Source: Lachnospiraceae bacterium UBA4711 (lineage in GTDB: Bacteria; Bacillota; Clostridia; Lachnospirales; Lachnospiraceae). Taken from it: a DNA stretch of 26,603 nucleotides. The stretch lies in NCBI GenBank assembly GCA_002404515.1, contig DHJV01000141.1, forward strand, positions 1-26,603. Reading direction: 5' to 3'. The translations under genes and the position numbers were made by a program. The notes under the pieces are model-generated. The model did not search any database, was not told where the DNA came from, and saw only the letters and a list, made by a program, of their open reading frames with translations. This document shows, in pieces, positions 24,387-26,603 of the stretch (within the stretch, counting starts at the first letter, position 1; every line of letters starts with the position of its first letter).

Positions 24387-25214
24387 TTACTCTTCGTAAG
24401 GAAGAACAGCTCCATCATATGTATCGTTGATGTACTTCTTCACATCATCAGACTTCAATACATCTACCAATGCCTTGATCTTTGCACTGTTCTCGTTTCC
24501 TTCCTTCACCGCGATTACATTTACATATGTCTTAGCAGCTTCGGAATCGCTCTTCTCGTAAGCAAGTGCATCCTTTCCTACAGAGAAACCAGCTGCGAGT
24601 GCATAGTTACCATTCAATACGACAAATGCTGTCTCATCAACGACTCTGGCTACCTGTGCGGCTTCAAGCTCTACAATCTTGACATTGTGAGGATTCTCAG
24701 CGATATCGTTGACAGTTGCATTGATACCAGCACCATCCTTCAATTTGATGATTCCATTGTCCTGCAGAAGAAGCAATGCTCTTGCCTCATTTGTTGTATC
24801 GTTTGGTACAGCGATTGAATCGCCATCTGCGATCTCATCCAAGCTCTTCTTTGTTCCCGGATAGATACCAAATGGCTCATAATGAATCTTACCTGCAACT
24901 ACAAGGTGTGTCCCCTTCTCCTCGTTGAAGCTCTCAAGATACGGTACATGCTGGAAGTAGTTTGCATCGAAGTCGCCACTTTCTACAACCTCGTTTGGCT
25001 TTACATAATCATCAAAGACTGTTACCTGCAGATCATACCCCTGCTCCTTAAGCTTATCCTTTGCATATTCCAGAATCTCCGCGTGTGGTGTTGCAGATGC
25101 AGCAACCTTGATTGTCTTATCGTCTTCACTGCTCTTTCCGCAGCCTGCGAGTGCTCCTACTAAAAATGCGCCTGTCAATGTCAGTGTGAGTAATTTCTTA
25201 ATTGATTTTTTCAT
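24387..25214 (-). CDS. metQ: Methionine-binding lipoprotein MetQ
   Basis: Substrate-binding lipoprotein of 275 residues for the methionine ABC importer. The signal peptide ends in the lipobox ALAGC with Cys25. The core VAASATPHAEILEYAKDKLKEQ and the segment SGDFDANYFQHVPYLESF are hallmarks of the NlpA/MetQ family, as is PNDTTNEARALLLLQ. It captures D- or L-methionine outside the membrane and passes it to MetI-MetN. The start at 25212-25214 has AGAGG with a 9-base spacer; 49 open codons upstream are rejected as non-coding. It follows metI after 118 bases that contain a palindrome. Confidence 0.94.
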   Translation of the reverse strand: MKKSIKKLLTLTLTGAFLVGALAGCGKSSEDDKTIKVAASATPHAEILEYAKDKLKEQGYDLQVTVFDDYVKPNEVVESGDFDANYFQHVPYLESFNEEKGTHLVVAGKIHYEPFGIYPGTKKSLDEIADGDSIAVPNDTTNEARALLLLQDNGIIKLKDGAGINATVNDIAENPHNVKIVELEAAQVARVVDETAFVVLNGNYALAAGFSVGKDALAYEKSDSEAAKTYVNVIAVKEGNENSAKIKALVDVLKSDDVKKYINDTYDGAVLPYEE

Positions 25215-25249
25215 AATTAATGTCCTCTCTTTCCTTGTTGTATGATAAT

Positions 25250-25265
25250 CCGGAGATAATCTCCA
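25250..25265. repeat. Palindrome between metI and metQ
   Basis: GGAGATAATCTCC is a perfect inverted repeat around a central A, extended by CGG/CAG flanks. On the minus strand it is not followed by a T-run, so it is not a classic terminator. It may be an mRNA-stabilising hairpin at the head of metQ, which is usually needed in excess, or an operator. Confidence 0.5.
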
Positions 25266-25332
25266 GTCATCTATTATTTTATATATAAGCAGGTTTCGGT
25301 GTGCACATTCCGGTTCCCACATATATTGCAAA

Positions 25333-25992
25333 TTATTTTCTTCGATCCAGACGGTTTGCAACTAACATACCTACCGACTGGAATACCTGTACGATCACGA
25401 TCAATAGTGCCACCGTAACTAGCATGATGTCTGTCTGATACCGGTAATATCCGTAACGGACTGCAATATCACCAAGTCCGCCACCGCCGACCGCACCTGC
25501 CATCGCGGAATATCCAAGAATCGTTCCGATTGCGATTGTTGCACCTGTAATCAGGGAAGTTCTTGCCTCAACAAGCAATACCTTGAAGATGATTCTGCTG
25601 TTGCTTGCGCCCATTGCCTTTGCCGCTTCGATGACTCCGTAATCGACTTCCTTCAGCGAAGACTCGACCATTCTTGCGATAAATGGAATCGCCGCTGCAG
25701 TCAGTGGAACGATCGTTGCAGTCGAACCATAGCTTTTTCCAAGCAAGAGTCTTGTAAATGGAATCAGCAGGATCAATAAGATCAAAAATGGTATGCTTCG
25801 CACGATATTCGCGATCACATCCAGAATCTTATATATCACCTTGTTTGGTTTCAATCCCTCTTTATCTGTGACACAGAGGAGAATTCCCATCGGCAGTCCA
25901 AATAAATATCCAAATACAGTTGAAACAACTGTCATGTATAACGTCTCAAGAATACCTGTTCCAATCATGGAACGAACCTGTTCAGTCCACAT
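25333..25992 (-). CDS. metI: Methionine ABC transporter permease MetI
   Basis: Inner-membrane permease of 219 residues with about five or six hydrophobic segments. The EAA coupling loop that contacts the ATPase is visible at about 121-140 (IEAAKAMGASNSRI), and GYSAMAGAVGGGGLGDIAVRYGY is a strong MetI signature. It is translated from AGGAGGTG upstream; its ATG overlaps the metN TAA by one base (TAATG), so the two are coupled. Confidence 0.95.
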   Translation of the reverse strand: MWTEQVRSMIGTGILETLYMTVVSTVFGYLFGLPMGILLCVTDKEGLKPNKVIYKILDVIANIVRSIPFLILLILLIPFTRLLLGKSYGSTATIVPLTAAAIPFIARMVESSLKEVDYGVIEAAKAMGASNSRIIFKVLLVEARTSLITGATIAIGTILGYSAMAGAVGGGGLGDIAVRYGYYRYQTDIMLVTVALLIVIVQVFQSVGMLVANRLDRRK

Positions 25993-26603
25993 TAGAACGC
26001 ACCTCCTGTCTTTGTCTCCGACAACTCTTCTAATTCGAGTCCCCGGTCAATCAGATACTGCTCCATCGCTTTCACATTCGTGGAACCATTCGGAATCTCC
26101 AGTATCATTTCTCCCTTTGCCACGCCGCCGACATTTTTCGTTGCCGCTTTCAGGATATTGATTGGCTCCTTAAATGTCAGGATCATATTTGCAATGACTG
26201 GTTCAAACGCAGAGTTCTCTGTAAATACGATACGTATCTTCGTTCCGTCCTGAATCTGACTGGCTGTCTGCTGATCATCACCTGCAATATCACCACCATT
26301 ATCCTTTCGGAGCAGTTCTCTTGCCACCTCTGACTTTGGATGATTGAAGATTTCCACGGTACTTCCGTTCTCGACTACCTGTCCATCCTTCATGATCGCT
26401 ACCCGGTTACAAATCTCCCGGACAACTGCCATCTGGTGTGTAATCACGACGATTGTAATACCAAACCGCTTGTTGATATCCTGCAGCAAGGCAAGAATCG
26501 AAGAAGTTGTCTGTGGATCTAACGCACTCGTTGCCTCATCACACAGAAGAATCTGCGGATCGGAAGCTAAGGCTCTTGCGATTGCCACACGCTGTTTCTG
26601 TCC
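25992..26603 (-). CDS. metN: Methionine ABC transporter ATPase MetN, 3' part
   Basis: C-terminal 203 residues; the 5' end with Walker A lies beyond the right edge. The visible frame begins inside the ABC signature (GQKQRVAIARALA), followed by Walker B ILLCDEATSALDP and the switch histidine VITHQ. A C-terminal NIL-type domain (about 110-190) is present, which in MetN binds methionine and inhibits transport when the cell is replete. The stop overlaps the metI start. A SAM-responsive leader, if present, would be upstream and out of view. Confidence 0.95.
   Translation of the reverse strand, partial: GQKQRVAIARALASDPQILLCDEATSALDPQTTSSILALLQDINKRFGITIVVITHQMAVVREICNRVAIMKDGQVVENGSTVEIFNHPKSEVARELLRKDNGGDIAGDDQQTASQIQDGTKIRIVFTENSAFEPVIANMILTFKEPINILKAATKNVGGVAKGEMILEIPNGSTNVKAMEQYLIDRGLELEELSETKTGGAF

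Overview
The window reads as chromosomal DNA from an anaerobic low-to-mid GC Firmicute, most likely a gut Lachnospiraceae-type Clostridia. The reasons are strong AGGAGG-type ribosome binding sites, lipoproteins with Gram-positive signal peptides, a hemerythrin/PAS protein of the DUF438 family, a clostridial-type PF12897 aminotransferase, and a consensus cre-like site in one promoter. The taxonomic call is inference; no rRNA or marker gene is present. Almost everything is on the minus strand; only one gene (17527-18429) is on the plus strand.

Layout from left to right. (1) 1-109: 5' part of an unidentified minus-strand gene that looks frameshifted by 2 nt. (2) 189-2482: a UMF1/Atg22-like MFS transporter and a zinc-dependent phospholipase C-like protein, one nucleotide apart, then a doubtful small ORF and a ~97-bp repeat-like intergenic element. 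(3) 2627-7349: a three-gene operon transcribed as DUF1254/DUF1214 protein, then an AtsA-type arylsulfatase with no signal peptide, then an SsuA/TauA-like substrate-binding lipoprotein. It ends at a strong terminator and its promoter region carries a perfect cre consensus. (4) 7567-14046: a complete four-gene Wadjet (JetABCD) SMC-type anti-plasmid defence operon with overlapping genes. (5) 14149-15722: a hipBA toxin-antitoxin pair with a near-consensus promoter. (6) 15851-18429: an XRE regulator with zinc ribbon, a DEDDh exonuclease fused to a topoisomerase-type zinc ribbon, and a divergent PIN-like putative nuclease. (7) 18501-22555: a HypE/SelD-like AIR-synthase protein, a SAM methyltransferase, a DUF438-hemerythrin-PAS protein and a two-TM membrane protein. 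(8) 22779-24062: a PLP aminotransferase. (9) 24387-26603: the MetNIQ methionine ABC transporter, with metN cut by the right edge.

How it fits together. Regions 4 to 6 resemble a defence/stress island: Wadjet, a kinase toxin-antitoxin, a nuclease with exonuclease/zinc ribbon, and a PIN-like protein within about 11 kb. Regions 3 and 9 both touch sulfur supply: one has an intracellular sulfatase with an orphan uptake lipoprotein, the other imports methionine. I found no CRISPR array, tRNA, rRNA, transposase or phage gene. The most novel candidates are the cre-marked DUF1254-sulfatase-SBP operon, the PIN-like gene with an unassigned C-terminal domain, the frameshifted left-edge gene and the intergenic repeat; Wadjet itself is an established system.
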